DNA of 64,000 nucleotides, taken from contig CM041465.1 in assembly GCA_023213395.1 (NCBI GenBank), positions 195,307,741 to 195,371,740 of the forward strand, given 5' to 3'. The position numbers and the translations under genes were made by a program. The notes beneath the pieces were generated by a model that ran no database searches, was not told the DNA's origin, and saw nothing but the letters and a program-made list of their open reading frames with translations. Positions 46,728-56,383 of this stretch are shown one piece after another (position 1 is the first letter of the stretch; each line of letters opens with the position of its first letter). This stretch comes from Cycas panzhihuaensis. Taxonomy: Eukaryota; Cycadophyta.

Positions 46728-46741
46728 ATTACCCTCTTCTT

Positions 46742-47145
46742 AAAATAATACTTTGCCCTCGAAGTATTAAGAAATGCTTGTAGCTCGGTCTAATCTTCCA
46801 ACCACCTCCTGCTAGATCTTGTAGGTCATAAAGATTTACCTCGATCTTGTGTCTTCTGTGGGGCTACAGTAGCAAGCATCTTAAATTTGCTAATGTTTAT
46901 TCTTGGGACCAGGTACCTACGATGCCTTATTCTGAATCGAAAGGATCCTAAGACTTGTGAGGTATCTCAAATGTCTTGTTATAGTCTTGCCTTGCATTTG
47001 CACCTTTTGTTTTTAAATGGGATAGATTTTGGAAAAAGACATAAAGGCTTTAGGAATAGAATTGATTGTGAGGGTCAAGGATCAATGATTACCTATGTGG
47101 GAAAAAGAAAATGAGATATTGTGAACTAAGATAAAGTATAGCTTT
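46742..47145 (-). other. E9 internal region, 3' part
   Basis: Short of any recognisable domain. The open frame 46887-47114 is on the opposite strand to the element and is probably incidental. Confidence 0.5.
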
Positions 47146-47150
47146 GAAGG

Positions 47151-49704
47151 TGAAACACTCGCTACAGGGTGGTGTCCCTACATCTAGCAAAAGGATATAA
47201 GAATACGCTATGCTAACTAAGCTAGGCAGCAAAGATCTCACCTCGTAGGGCATCCGTGCGTCAGAGCACAGATTCGAGACTGCAAGGTGCCTGGTTGCTT
47301 CCAGGTAGCCGTGCAAAGCAAGGCCTTCCTACCCTTCGAATGGCTGAGAAGGAGAGAGAATACCTTACGCATTGCATCTTCTCAAGGCAATGAGAAGGCA
47401 ACAAATGGAAGGGCAACTAACTAATATGCAGGCAAACGCAAGAAAGGGCGCAATGGGGATAACTCGAATGTAGCGCAAGCAAGCTAACTATGCTATGCTA
47501 CGCTAGCTAAAACAAGAAACGATGTAAAAATGAATGCACTTTTCCTTTTTCCTTTATATTCTTTTACAATTTCCTAACTACTCTGACAAATACATGAAAG
47601 GTAGCAATGTAAAAGGGGATACGCGGGAAACAAGGGGAATACCTGGATCCGGTGCCTGAATGGAGTGCAGCTCATTTCTTTAAGTCCCGCTCCCTTTCTA
47701 CTTCATTCATTGTGCATGCGATGCCGATCGACGGTAGTTGCCGGAAGCGATAGAAGAGGGGTTTACTTACCTCCCCTTAAGCATGCAAAAAAAAAAAAAG
47801 AAACGAAAAGCTTGAAACCAAAAAAGAAATGCACTACGCGGGGAACTAACCTACAATGGGTTCGTTCCACGTGTCGCTTCACCAATGCACAGTCCTACAA
47901 ACAGGTGAGAAGAACACCTTCCTCTCAGAAGAGAGGCCACGAAATATACCAAAATATATATATACTGAAATCAAATGGAACTAAGATCTATGCTAAGCAT
48001 TGAAATATAACCAAATAAAAGAGCAACATGCAAGAAATACTCTCACCACCATACACCACGAAGACACTCGAAAGGAAAAGGAGTATAGCCTCAGGATGGC
48101 TAACTCACCCACGGGAGACCTCCACGAAACTCGGGAAAGCGAAACTAATTGGTAACTAAGTAGTGAGGTAACAAACCATAACAAGGAAAAGAATAACAGA
48201 AAAAACTAAGGCTTACGTAGGGCCCAACACCAACAGGTGAGACTTCTGGCAATGATGTAGTGATGGGTTACCTATGCTAACCTGAACACCCCAACCAAAT
48301 TCCTTAAGCTCACTTAGCCCATTCCCTAAGAAAGTGCTGATGGCAAAGGGAAAGAGGACAAGGGACAAAACCCTTAGGGAGAAGGACGGCAATGGGGGAC
48401 GGAACCCCGCCTACCTCCTTCAAATCCTCGTATGTTACTCCTTTGCACTGGCTAACCAAAGAAGGGGTAAAAGAGATGGTTTAAGGGAAACAGAAAGGTC
48501 TTAAAGAAACAACGGGAGGGTATTACTAATCTAGTGCAACACTATGAGGAAAACTAACTAATTAGGATCTCATTCTTTAATAGATAAAAGAAATAGGAAC
48601 AAAATGAATTGCAAGTAAAAATAAGAAGTGCCTTGTAAGAAGAAGATCAAGCATGAACTTTGCTGCTAGGAAACAACAGAAATAACCAACGTATGAGGAC
48701 TGATCATGATAGGTTCTTGCAAGAGTGTAAATGAGGAAAACTCCTTATAAACTTGGAACCTTGGAAGTAGGCTCTTTGGGGAAGTTTTTGGGTGAAAATG
48801 TCCTTTAGAACCTTGAGCACCTGTAAAGAGGGATAAGGCTTGCTGTGGAGAGCTATAGGAGGCAGCAATGGCCCTACAAGTCCAGCTGGTAGCAATCCTT
48901 TTCTCCTTTGTCCAGTTGTTGTGCATGTAGATTCTCTTTTTCTATGTGTTTTCTTGTTGAAAAGTAAGAAAATTTTCCAAGAGATTTGAAAAATGGCCAA
49001 AAGATCTAAAAAATAGGGAGCAAAATCCCCTTTATCCCCCCTGTTCACAGTAGGTGAAAGTTGGGGATGTGAGGGCAACTCGAATCAATCAACGCCACGT
49101 AGCAGTTCCGCAAAAAAAAGAAAATTGTCACGTGGTTCTCTTTTTTAAATTTCAAACAGTCGTACCACAAGAATTATGCTGCATCAAGAAAGACCGCAGT
49201 ACCACTAAATTTACAACAGATCGGTGGAAACAAAAAAAAGAGAAAAAGGAGCAGAAATATAAGGTTTTGAAGCAAAAATCAAGGCTAAGCATAAGCTAGA
49301 GCAGCTGGGGGAATGGCCAGGTACCCAAAACAATGAAAAAAGTCCTAACTAAGGATTAAATCAGGCTTAAGAAGGACCGCAACGTAAACAACATGTTGTA
49401 ACGGAAGCAAACAGGACTGACGCAAATATCTTAGGAGACCATAGAGATAACGTGGGTGGCTGTGCGCCATACGGGGTGTAGCATTCACTAAGGAATACAC
49501 CTACTGTAAGTCGTCATTGGCTGATGGTGTGCCGTAAGCACATGCATTATGAGCAAGTAGAAAAGCAATGTGTGCAGGCAGGCATATGTCAAGCAACCTA
49601 CTCTAAATAACCTCAATCAAGCATGGGCAAGAAAAGGTAAGAAAGTATACTTGAACCAACCTGCGTCGATGCATCTCGAGTCCATTCCCAGTAGCTGGGA
49701 AACA
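47151..49704 (-). repeat. E10 3' LTR
   Basis: Sense start TGTTTCCCAGC (49704 downward), sense end GTGTTTCA at 47151. In its first ~156 plus-strand bases it differs from the partner at 18 sites, all transitions. Antisense open frames such as 47665-48003 recur in both LTRs only because the LTR is duplicated. Confidence 0.93.
47921..47964 (-). promoter_or_regulatory. Putative TATA and downstream hairpin, E10 3' LTR
   Basis: TATATATATA (47955-47964) and, 18 nt downstream in minus sense, a 6-bp stem CCTCTC/GAGAGG with a 4-nt loop (47921-47936). The 5' LTR has the same stem with a changed loop (57149-57164). E1 has a re-paired stem at the equivalent site. Confidence 0.4.
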
Positions 49705-49717
49705 TTGCCCCCTTGGC
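49705..49717 (-). promoter_or_regulatory. E10 polypurine tract
   Basis: Minus-strand GCCAAGGGGGCAA abuts the 3' LTR start TGTTTCC. Confidence 0.8.
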
Positions 49718-49786
49718 AATAGAGCCTCACAGCTCGGAAGTGTAACGTGATGGCGAATGCTGACAATCAAAGATATGAGTAGCACA

Positions 49787-49828
<42 letters not shown>

Positions 49829-50082
49829 TAATAAAGAGTAGCACGTGGACCAAGGGCATAGGCGAGTATCGTGGCAGAACGCGTGGATAAGGGAGACGGA
49901 GATGAGGACAACGTAGGGGCTGCCTATGCATCGTCTAAACATTGACTTGTAAATGAGATAAGTAAAAGGGGATGCCCCCGTCACCGAAGTGCAACGTGAA
50001 GTAGGAGGGCATCCAGTAAATAGAGCAAGCACATCTAACTAATAGTAACTAGAGACTTAGGCACGGGCTGGCTAGGCTAGCC
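49718..50082. other. E10 3' untranslated region with TA microsatellite
   Basis: A (TA)n run of about 38 bases at 49789-49826. Frames through it that read YIYIYIY are artefacts. No integrase-like sequence lies between the second RNase H and the PPT. Confidence 0.8.
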
Positions 50083-50505
50083 TTAGGGGTGGTTATTTAA
50101 AAGAGGGAGGCGACGCTCAAGGATGAGGCGGACGAGGCTGTCGGCCTCAACATTGAGGTGCTTAGGGATATGCTGAATATCTACTGACGAGAAACAAGCT
50201 AGAAGAGACCTGGCAGCAAACACGAGGGTTCTTAGGTGAGGGCATCGCACTTGGTAGACCTGGGTGAGATGGGACACCACAACTTGAGAATCACAAAACA
50301 ACACGATGGACCCGCGATGGAAATGGAGAGCATTGGTAAGGGCTTCAATAACGGCCGTGTACTTGGCTTTATTATTAGTTACCTCGAGAAGAAAGACCCC
50401 GGAACACAAGAAATCGTGTTCGGAGGGGCTGTGAAGAATCCATGCAGCGGCAGAAGGTCCGAGGTTGCCGCGACTTCCACCATCGGCAAAAACGAGAAGG
50501 GACAT
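50083..50505 (-). pseudogene. E10 archaeal-type RNase H (second RNase H)
   Basis: An uninterrupted 140-residue domain: FADGGSRGNLGPSAAAWIL (residues 6-24) with first catalytic Asp8; NNKAKYTAVIEAL (44-56); FCDSQVVVSHL (70-80) with Asp72; and the C-terminal HLNVEADSLVRL with a last Asp. In this RNase H type the second catalytic residue is the Glu of an NN-AEY motif; here it is Lys47. The domain is complete in length but probably inactive. It is +1 out of frame with the upstream pol. Plant Tat elements acquired such a domain in addition to the Ty3 RNase H. Confidence 0.88.
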
Positions 50506-50956
50506 GCCTGAATACTAAGCTCTGGTAACAAACAAATAGTAATAAAAGTAAAAGAAAGACTTGAATGGCAAGGAAAAAGGTGGCCGAGAAGGGTAGGAGG
50601 ACCTAGCAATGAGGTTACCTGAGAACGAAAGCAAGCAATCCGGCCACTAGTTGAGAGTGGGCAGAGAAAAGACACCCTGGAGTGCCAAAGGTTACTTTGG
50701 GAAGCAAAACATGCCCCCAGATAGGGGAGCATTCCCTTTAGAGACCCTAGGAGCAAGAAAGGGCCACGAAAATGAGTCCAGGGTGGTGAAACGAGCCAAA
50801 CGAGTATAAACTTGGGCATGCACGGGAGTAATACGTAAAACAATGCAGAAGGGCCCTGGCGAAAGTGCGATAATGAGGCGCCATAAATGCCCTTGCAAGG
50901 GAGAGAAAAAAGGGCATCAATAGAGCACAAAGGGTGATAGGGCCATAAGGCAAAGG
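50506..50956 (-). other. E10 linker between the two RNase H domains
   Basis: Corresponds to the RNase H C-terminus and connecting region. No motif recognised; overlapping frames here (50379-50930 and others) are shadows. A frameshift must lie within it. Confidence 0.5.
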
Positions 50957-51460
50957 CTACCAGGGAAATGGGACGGTCCCAGCGACTGCCCTACCCGTCA
51001 AGTCCAAACGAAAAAGCAAGTAACGTAAAGGATCAGATTGAACGATCACCTTGCTTGTATTGCCGAGCAAGTAATGCTTAAACTTCTTGGTCGCATGGAC
51101 CAAGGAGAGGTGTTCCTTTTCAACGGGGGGATAGTTTAATTCAGCAGCAATGAGAGTATGGCTGATGAAATAAATAGCCCTCTCAGTTCCTGAATCGTCC
51201 AACTGTGCGAGCATTACACCCAAGGATTCATCAGTTACCAAGGTGTATAGAATGAAGGGCCTATCAAAGTGAGGAGGTGCCAGTGTAGGGGCAGAAATAA
51301 GAGCTTTCTTGAGTCCTATGAAGGCCTTCTGGGTCTTGTCCAACCAAATAAAAGGGGCTCCTTTCTTCAATAGGTTCATAAGAGGCTTGGCGTTTATGGC
51401 AAAATTTGCCAAGAAATGCCTCAGAAAACCAAGCCTACCTAGAAATGACTTAATTTGTCA
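50957..51460 (-). pseudogene. E10 RNase H (Ty3 type), broken at its start
   Basis: In frame with RT across a TGA at 51458-51460. Residues include FLANFAINAKPLMNLLKKGAPF (in part the RT thumb), FIWLDKTQKAFIGLKKAL, the RNase H entry LVTDESLGVMLAQ, ERAIYFISHTL, YPPVEKEHLSLVHA and DPLRYLLFRLDLTGR. This is the standard arrangement of the Ty3/gypsy tether and RNase H. Ends at a stop at 50957. Confidence 0.88.
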
Positions 51461-52348
51461 TTGGGTCCTAGGCGGTGGCATGTTAGGGATTGCCTTAACT
51501 TTTTTCGGATCAATTTGGATTCCTTGTTGGGACACGAGGAAACCCAAGAGTTTACCTGAAGTGACGGCAAACATGCATTTCAGTGGGTTCAGGCTAATGT
51601 GATACTTACGACATCTTGTGAAGATGGTGCGCAGGTTAGATGGATGATGGGCTTTGGTACGCGAGAGGCCCATCATATCGTCCATGAAGACCTCCAACGT
51701 ATTGTTGATGAGGTTGTGAAAGATAAAATGCATGGCTCTTTGATAAGTAGCCCCTGCATTCTTAAGACCAAAGGGCATCGCCTTGTAGGCGAAGGTACCC
51801 CACGTCGTAGTGAAGGCCGTCTTATGGCGGTCTTTAGGAGAAATCTGAATTTGGTTATAGTTGGAGAAGCCATCCATTAAGGACATTACTTCGAATCTAA
51901 CTGTACGATCAATTATTTGATCAATGGAGGGAAGAGGAAAGTTGTCCTTGGGACAAGCATTGTTTATGTCGCGAAAATTGACACAAATACGAATGGTCCC
52001 ATTCTTCTTGGCAACAGGAACGATATTCGATACCCACTTAAGGTAATCGATGGAAGAAACGAGTCCCACGTCTAAAAGCTTCTCAACCTCTATCTTAATG
52101 GCAGTTGAAAGCTTTAGGTGAAGGGGACGTTGCTTCTGACGCACTGGGCGAGCGTCAAGAACGGTCGTAAGGTTATGCGTGATGATGGAGGGGTCAATAC
52201 CCTTCATATCCGAGTAGTCCCACGCGAATACATCGTGGAATTTCCAGAACAGGAGGGAGTATTCCCTCACTTCTCCAGGAGTATATTCTGCTCCCTTGAT
52301 GATCTTGTCTGGGCTAAGGACTATGTCCTGAGTTGCCCCCATGCACAT
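51458..52348 (-). pseudogene. E10 reverse transcriptase
   Basis: A 296-residue open piece covering fingers and palm: VRQKQRPLHL (69-78), VSNIVPVAKKNGTIRICVNF (106-125), PLPSIDQIID (138-147), LMDGFSNYNQIQ (157-168) with the first catalytic Asp159, TAFTTTWGTFAYKAMPFGLKN (in part, 178-197), and FMDDM (221-225), where the D-D pair is kept. GKLLGFLVSQQGIQIDP follows. All three catalytic aspartates are present. The frame is closed by a TGA at its end and by a TAG upstream (52451), so it cannot be made as part of one polyprotein in this copy. The enzyme copies genomic RNA to cDNA in the particle. Confidence 0.93.
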
Positions 52349-52450
52349 AGCATTCCCCTCCTCGAAATGGAGGGGGGCAAGATCGACCGGAAGAGAGGAA
52401 ACATAAGAAGGGATTGGATCGGCTAATGTGGACCCAATCGCTAAGACCTT

Positions 52451-53203
52451 CTAGTGGCTAAGCTTGTGGTGACCAGGAGGCAAACTGGGCATGGAACCTG
52501 CTAAGTGCTCCAGCAAAGCCTCATCGTCTTTGAAGTAGTCCACCCCATGGATGACCTGACTTCGAATGGATGAGGCGCAGGATAGCGTGGGAGCGATAGG
52601 ACAGGTATGGCCTGAAAGCTGCCCATCATCCTCAAGGGACTCTAAAGGAGAGTTAAGGAGAGGCCCCTCGTAAAAAGTAAGAGGGAAACTCTCAACATCA
52701 TCACCTATAGGAGGTGATGGGATGGAAGAGCCAGGAACATGATGATCGACATGCACAATGTCATGTGACATGTGAAAATAACCAAGCTCTATAACAAAAG
52801 GGGTCCTAGGAGGAAACCTAGGACTAGGAGGATGCCCCACACTAGTGCGGAGGAACGAAACCGGGTGAGGACAATCCTCATCCTTGCTATGGGACCCGTC
52901 ATCGTCAAACATGGCAAGATACCCATAGCTCCTGACACCAATGGGGGCGAAACGCGTCGGATCAGGAGAAGAAGATATGAGATCTTCTTCATGGTAAGAG
53001 GAATCAGGGATTCCAATGGAGCAGGGTGAGACATGATCAGAAGGGCATTTGTTTGCCTTCGTATGGCCATGGCTTGCCTGAGCAGAAGGCCTAGCTTGTT
53101 TGGCGAGTGATCGCTCGTAGGAGACGACTTTCATTTGCCCGTTATGGACAAATTTAAGTTGCCCCCAACAGGTGGAACACACAGCTCTCATTTGGCCAAG
53201 TCA
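52451..53203 (-). pseudogene. E10 protease-RT spacer
   Basis: Continues in frame after the TGA at 53201-53203 (MRAVCSTCWGQLKFVHNG) into a low-complexity, Pro/Ser/Asp/His-rich spacer (residues ~40-220), and ends at a TAG at 52451. The first part is the end of the retropepsin fold. The spacer has no recognisable domain, which is usual for Tat elements. Confidence 0.7.
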
Positions 53204-53995
53204 TGGTCGACCCAGAAGCAGGTTGTAGTCAACATCAACATCGAGGATGACGATGTCAGTAATGACAGTCTTATCCTTGAGAGTAAGAGGTATCGAGACA
53301 GATCCCAAGGGAGTCTTCTCGCTACTGCCATAACCCTGACAATGCCATGGAACAGGTTCTAAGGCGGAAATGCCAAGCTCTTGCATAATGCACAAGGGTA
53401 TGGCATTAATGGAAGAACTGTTGTCCACGACGGTTCTTCGTAACATGCAACCAGGAGTATCTATGGTAATGGTGAAAGGGAAGTTCCATTGGCATTCCCT
53501 TCCACTAGATACGGGAAGATCTCTGGGATCAAAAGAGATAATGGGTTCGCAGCTTTGGGTTGTGCCCAAGGTGTAAACGGACGCGTCATTCGATCCTAGA
53601 GCTTCCAAGAGGAGCGTTCGCTGCTCGGGGCAACTTCTCAAGATGTCCATGATGGACATCCCAGCAGCCACGGTGAGAAGCTCTTCGACTATGGAGAAGG
53701 GCTTACCTCTCCCTGTGGGTTGGGTAAGGGCTCTCCTAAAGTCGAATCTACCGGGGTGGACGGGAATGCTCTTGGGAAGTGCAGGAATCTTTAGAGGAAT
53801 GGCTTCCAGAGGGGGATCGAGTTGCGAGGTAGATGGGGAGGTGCCTGTTGTCTCTTTTGCGACTTGAGACTGGGTCAACGCGTAAAGGGAAGTGGTCTCA
53901 AGCATTTGGATCACCTTCTTTCCCTTGTTACAGGACCGCGAAGGTGATGGAGCACTGCAGTCAAGGGAGCGCGAAGAGGAAGATGGTCTTCGCAC
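53201..53995 (-). pseudogene. E10 aspartic protease region
   Basis: A basic, Ser-rich N-terminus (1-30), linker, then retropepsin: active-site region RRTVVDNSSSINAIPLCIM (186-204) with Asp191 but Ser where the family has Gly after the D-x. The flap region and IVILDVDVDYNLLLGRP follow. The frame closes with TGA at 53201-53203, directly after GRP. Protease would cut the gag-pol polyprotein. The active-site change and the stop argue against activity. Confidence 0.82.
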
Positions 53996-54058
53996 ACCCT
54001 TCCCTCTACCATGCGAAGGGCGAGGATCGAGGGATCTATCCTGATTCCGATTGTTCCT

Positions 54059-54304
54059 TTACTAAACATCATGACCACATTCCCCATGTTTGGGGAACGG
54101 GTCTTTATGAATGGGTTGATCAAGGTTAGGCCTCGATGCTCGCCTAGGGGACGAATCATGCGGCGGGGCGTCGCGTGGGTGCTGTGCTCGACAATGAGAA
54201 TCATCGTGGAAACACTCCTCGTGGATAGAACACCACCTCTTCTCAAGGGGAGGATCGATCCTCCTTGCTTGAGAAGGTTGGATGTCACCCACTTTGGGGG
54301 GCAC
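54059..54304 (-). pseudogene. E10 gag C-terminus with zinc knuckle
   Basis: In frame with the gag core across a TAG at 54356. KRWCSIHEECFHDDSHC gives a C-x2-H-x4-H-x4-C-like knuckle, a pattern seen in Tat-type gag. The frame closes near 54062 and re-opens into the protease region. Confidence 0.7.
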
Positions 54305-54355
54305 TGCACGAGAAGCTTGTTGAACTGGTTTATGGGAGGTCGGTGATGAAGGAGG

Positions 54356-55153
54356 CTAGAGTTTAAGCTCCTTCATCGTGCGCTCGAATGAGCGAATAGC
54401 GGAGGTAAGAGGATCTAGGATCCTCTCAGTCAGATGAGAGGCAGGCCTAGTGGGCTGTAAAGGTTTGGTTTCCTTCGCTGGGGGAGGCACCTCACGATGT
54501 TGTGAGGGCTTAGGAGGTTTCTTGAGTCCAGCTTGAATCTCAATGGCCTCCAACGCCAAGCACCTCGTAATCGCGGAGTCACATGTGGTTGCCCCCATCT
54601 TAAAGACTTCCACATGCACTTCAAGGCGAAGTGCATTGACGAAGAGATCTCGCTTCAGCTCTTCAGGCAACGTGGCCTTGGTAGAGTAAAGGAGATCATG
54701 AAAGCGTCGCACAAAGTCATGATTTATTTCATCGTGACTTTGTTTAAGTGACAGAAGCACTTTCATCCCGCTTTTAAATGGACGGGCTACGTTAAAATAG
54801 TTGACAAACTCATCTACCAATTGCTGGAATGAAGAAATCGAATGAGCAGGGAGATGGTAAAACCACTTGAGGGCATCACCCTGCAAGGATCGCAGAAATA
54901 GCTTCATCAGAATATAGTCGTAAGCCCAATAATCGATGCACACCATAGAGAAACTACGTACATACTTGGTTGGGTCTTGTGACAAAGTTCTGTCGAATTT
55001 GGGAACTTCAGGAGGGTGAGGCGGCAGGTTAGTCCTTAGTGCCTCAATAGATAACGGGGTTGACCTATAGTCCATAAAAGGATGTGTCCTTACATAGGCC
55101 AACAGATCGATGACCAGTAAAGGAATAGGAATGGATAGGGATGGTAAGCCCAT
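54356..55153 (-). pseudogene. E10 gag capsid domain (Retrotrans_gag)
   Basis: A 265-residue open piece. VPKFDRTLSQDPTKYVRSF (49-67), LKLFLRSLQGDALKWFYHLP-like block (84-102), ISSFQQLVDEFVNYF (105-119), and SLKQSHDEINHDFVRRFHDLL (in part, 133-152) are the capsid hallmarks W-x-LP--SI, F--F and E--F--RF. The N-terminal start at 55153 is simply the first ATG of the open piece; the true gag starts upstream at ~56117 in another frame. Ends with TAG (54356-54358). Confidence 0.88.
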
Positions 55154-55370
55154 CCCTCCTTGGGGGAACGCCCCTTGTTGGAAAGGGGGTTACAGGTAAA
55201 TGCCTTAGAAGGGAGGTATGTTCCCTTACGAAGATGCGGCAATGGGAGTTGTGTTAGATGGCGAAAATGAAGGGTGAGGGACTAGGTTTTGCCCATATAG
55301 GCTACCTGTAGGTGGCACAACTCCATATAGGTGCAACGGGTCTACCCTATAAGCAGGGAGATGGTTTCCT

Positions 55371-56117
55371 CTACCCTACCCCCAAGGTTGAGACATGTAA
55401 CCTGGGGGCACGTAAAAGGGAAAGACCACCAATAGGGTTTTGAATGTATGTAGGAGTGGGTCCTACATAGTTGATGGCAGCAGCACTAGTAGGGCCTCGA
55501 GGCCTACTAGGAAACGCATGCATCACGTTCGAAGGCGGTACATTCGTTTGACTCAGAAACGACATGTTAACCCCAAGTTGGGGAAAGGACATGCCACGAA
55601 CGGGTCCTGAAGAAGTAGGACCACGGCTAGAGGTAGGCAGCGCAATGCTTGTCCTAGGAGCCAGGGTAGACATGGCATAGGATGAGTGTGTGCGGGCAGA
55701 AGCATCATTTGTTGTATGAGGTACATGTATGGATGAAGAAGATGCTATATTACACAACATTTCTTCAAACCACCTAGGATGCGGTTGGCGGTGAGTTGCT
55801 TAGAAGTACTCGCTGAATGCCTCGACCGCGTCGACGGGAGGGGTATCCTCATAGCCATACGAGGTCGACGGGATCTTAAATGTCGGGGATCCCTTAGGAC
55901 ACTCCTCGTAAGGCTCACCAGTAGGATGGTGAGTCTCGTGAGGAGACAAATCTTCTACTGCATGAGCGGAAGGATGAAAGTTAGCGGAGTGAAACTGGTC
56001 ATCTGGATAATAGATGGAATCATCATCCGTATGGGCGGATTCTGGGATAGATGAGGGGAACTCTTGAGTTCCCGAAACCATGGTATGGTAAGCCCAATCA
56101 GACGGGTAACCTTCCAT
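55371..56117 (-). pseudogene. E10 gag N-terminal region
   Basis: One frame from ATG 56117 to a stop at 55371, with a single TAA at 55800-55802. It is acidic, Ser/Pro/His-rich (YYPDDQFHSANFHPSAHA) and then Gly/Pro/Thr-rich, with no recognised fold. It lies ~250 nt inside the 5' LTR/PBS, where gag should begin. A frameshift separates it from the capsid part (between 55371 and 55153). Confidence 0.65.
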
Positions 56118-56364
56118 TGTCGAATCGGGGTTCGACGACGGAAGGAAATGAGGCGATTAGTCTTCTAACAACGGCAACAGACCTCGCAAGCGATGTGAGA
56201 AACGTCACATGCAACGCCTTTGCTAGCGTTGTTAGAAGAAAACGAAAAGAAGGAAATGAAACAAGCACGTTGGGGGTTGCCCAACTGAAATATAGAATAA
56301 GAGACTACCTAGAGGCAAGAACACCAACGAAAAGGGGAAGCGAATCTAGCTCCCTTACTGGCAG
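56118..56364. other. E10 5' leader
   Basis: Between PBS and gag. Short, non-coding in the element's sense; the plus-strand frame 56051-56371 is incidental. Confidence 0.6.
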
Positions 56365-56382
56365 TCCCTAGTATGGTCACCA
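56365..56382 (-). promoter_or_regulatory. E10 primer binding site
   Basis: Minus-strand TGGTGACCATACTAGGGA, starting TGG 1 nt from the LTR end. It is not the tRNA-iMet site used by E2, E3, E5 and E9. I cannot name the matching tRNA. Confidence 0.65.
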
Positions 56383-56383
56383 G

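Noticed and set aside
47665-48003. Open frame conserved between both E10 LTRs (also 56883-57231)
   Set aside because: Antisense to the element, includes an A-run-encoded Lys stretch, and is conserved only because the LTRs are duplicates; one copy is frameshifted at the A-run.
49603-50032. Frames reading repeated YI residues
   Set aside because: Products of the (TA)n microsatellite at 49789-49826.
50236-52426. Several plus-strand frames of 90-100 codons across E10 pol
   Set aside because: Antisense shadows of RT and RNase H, with no domain resemblance.
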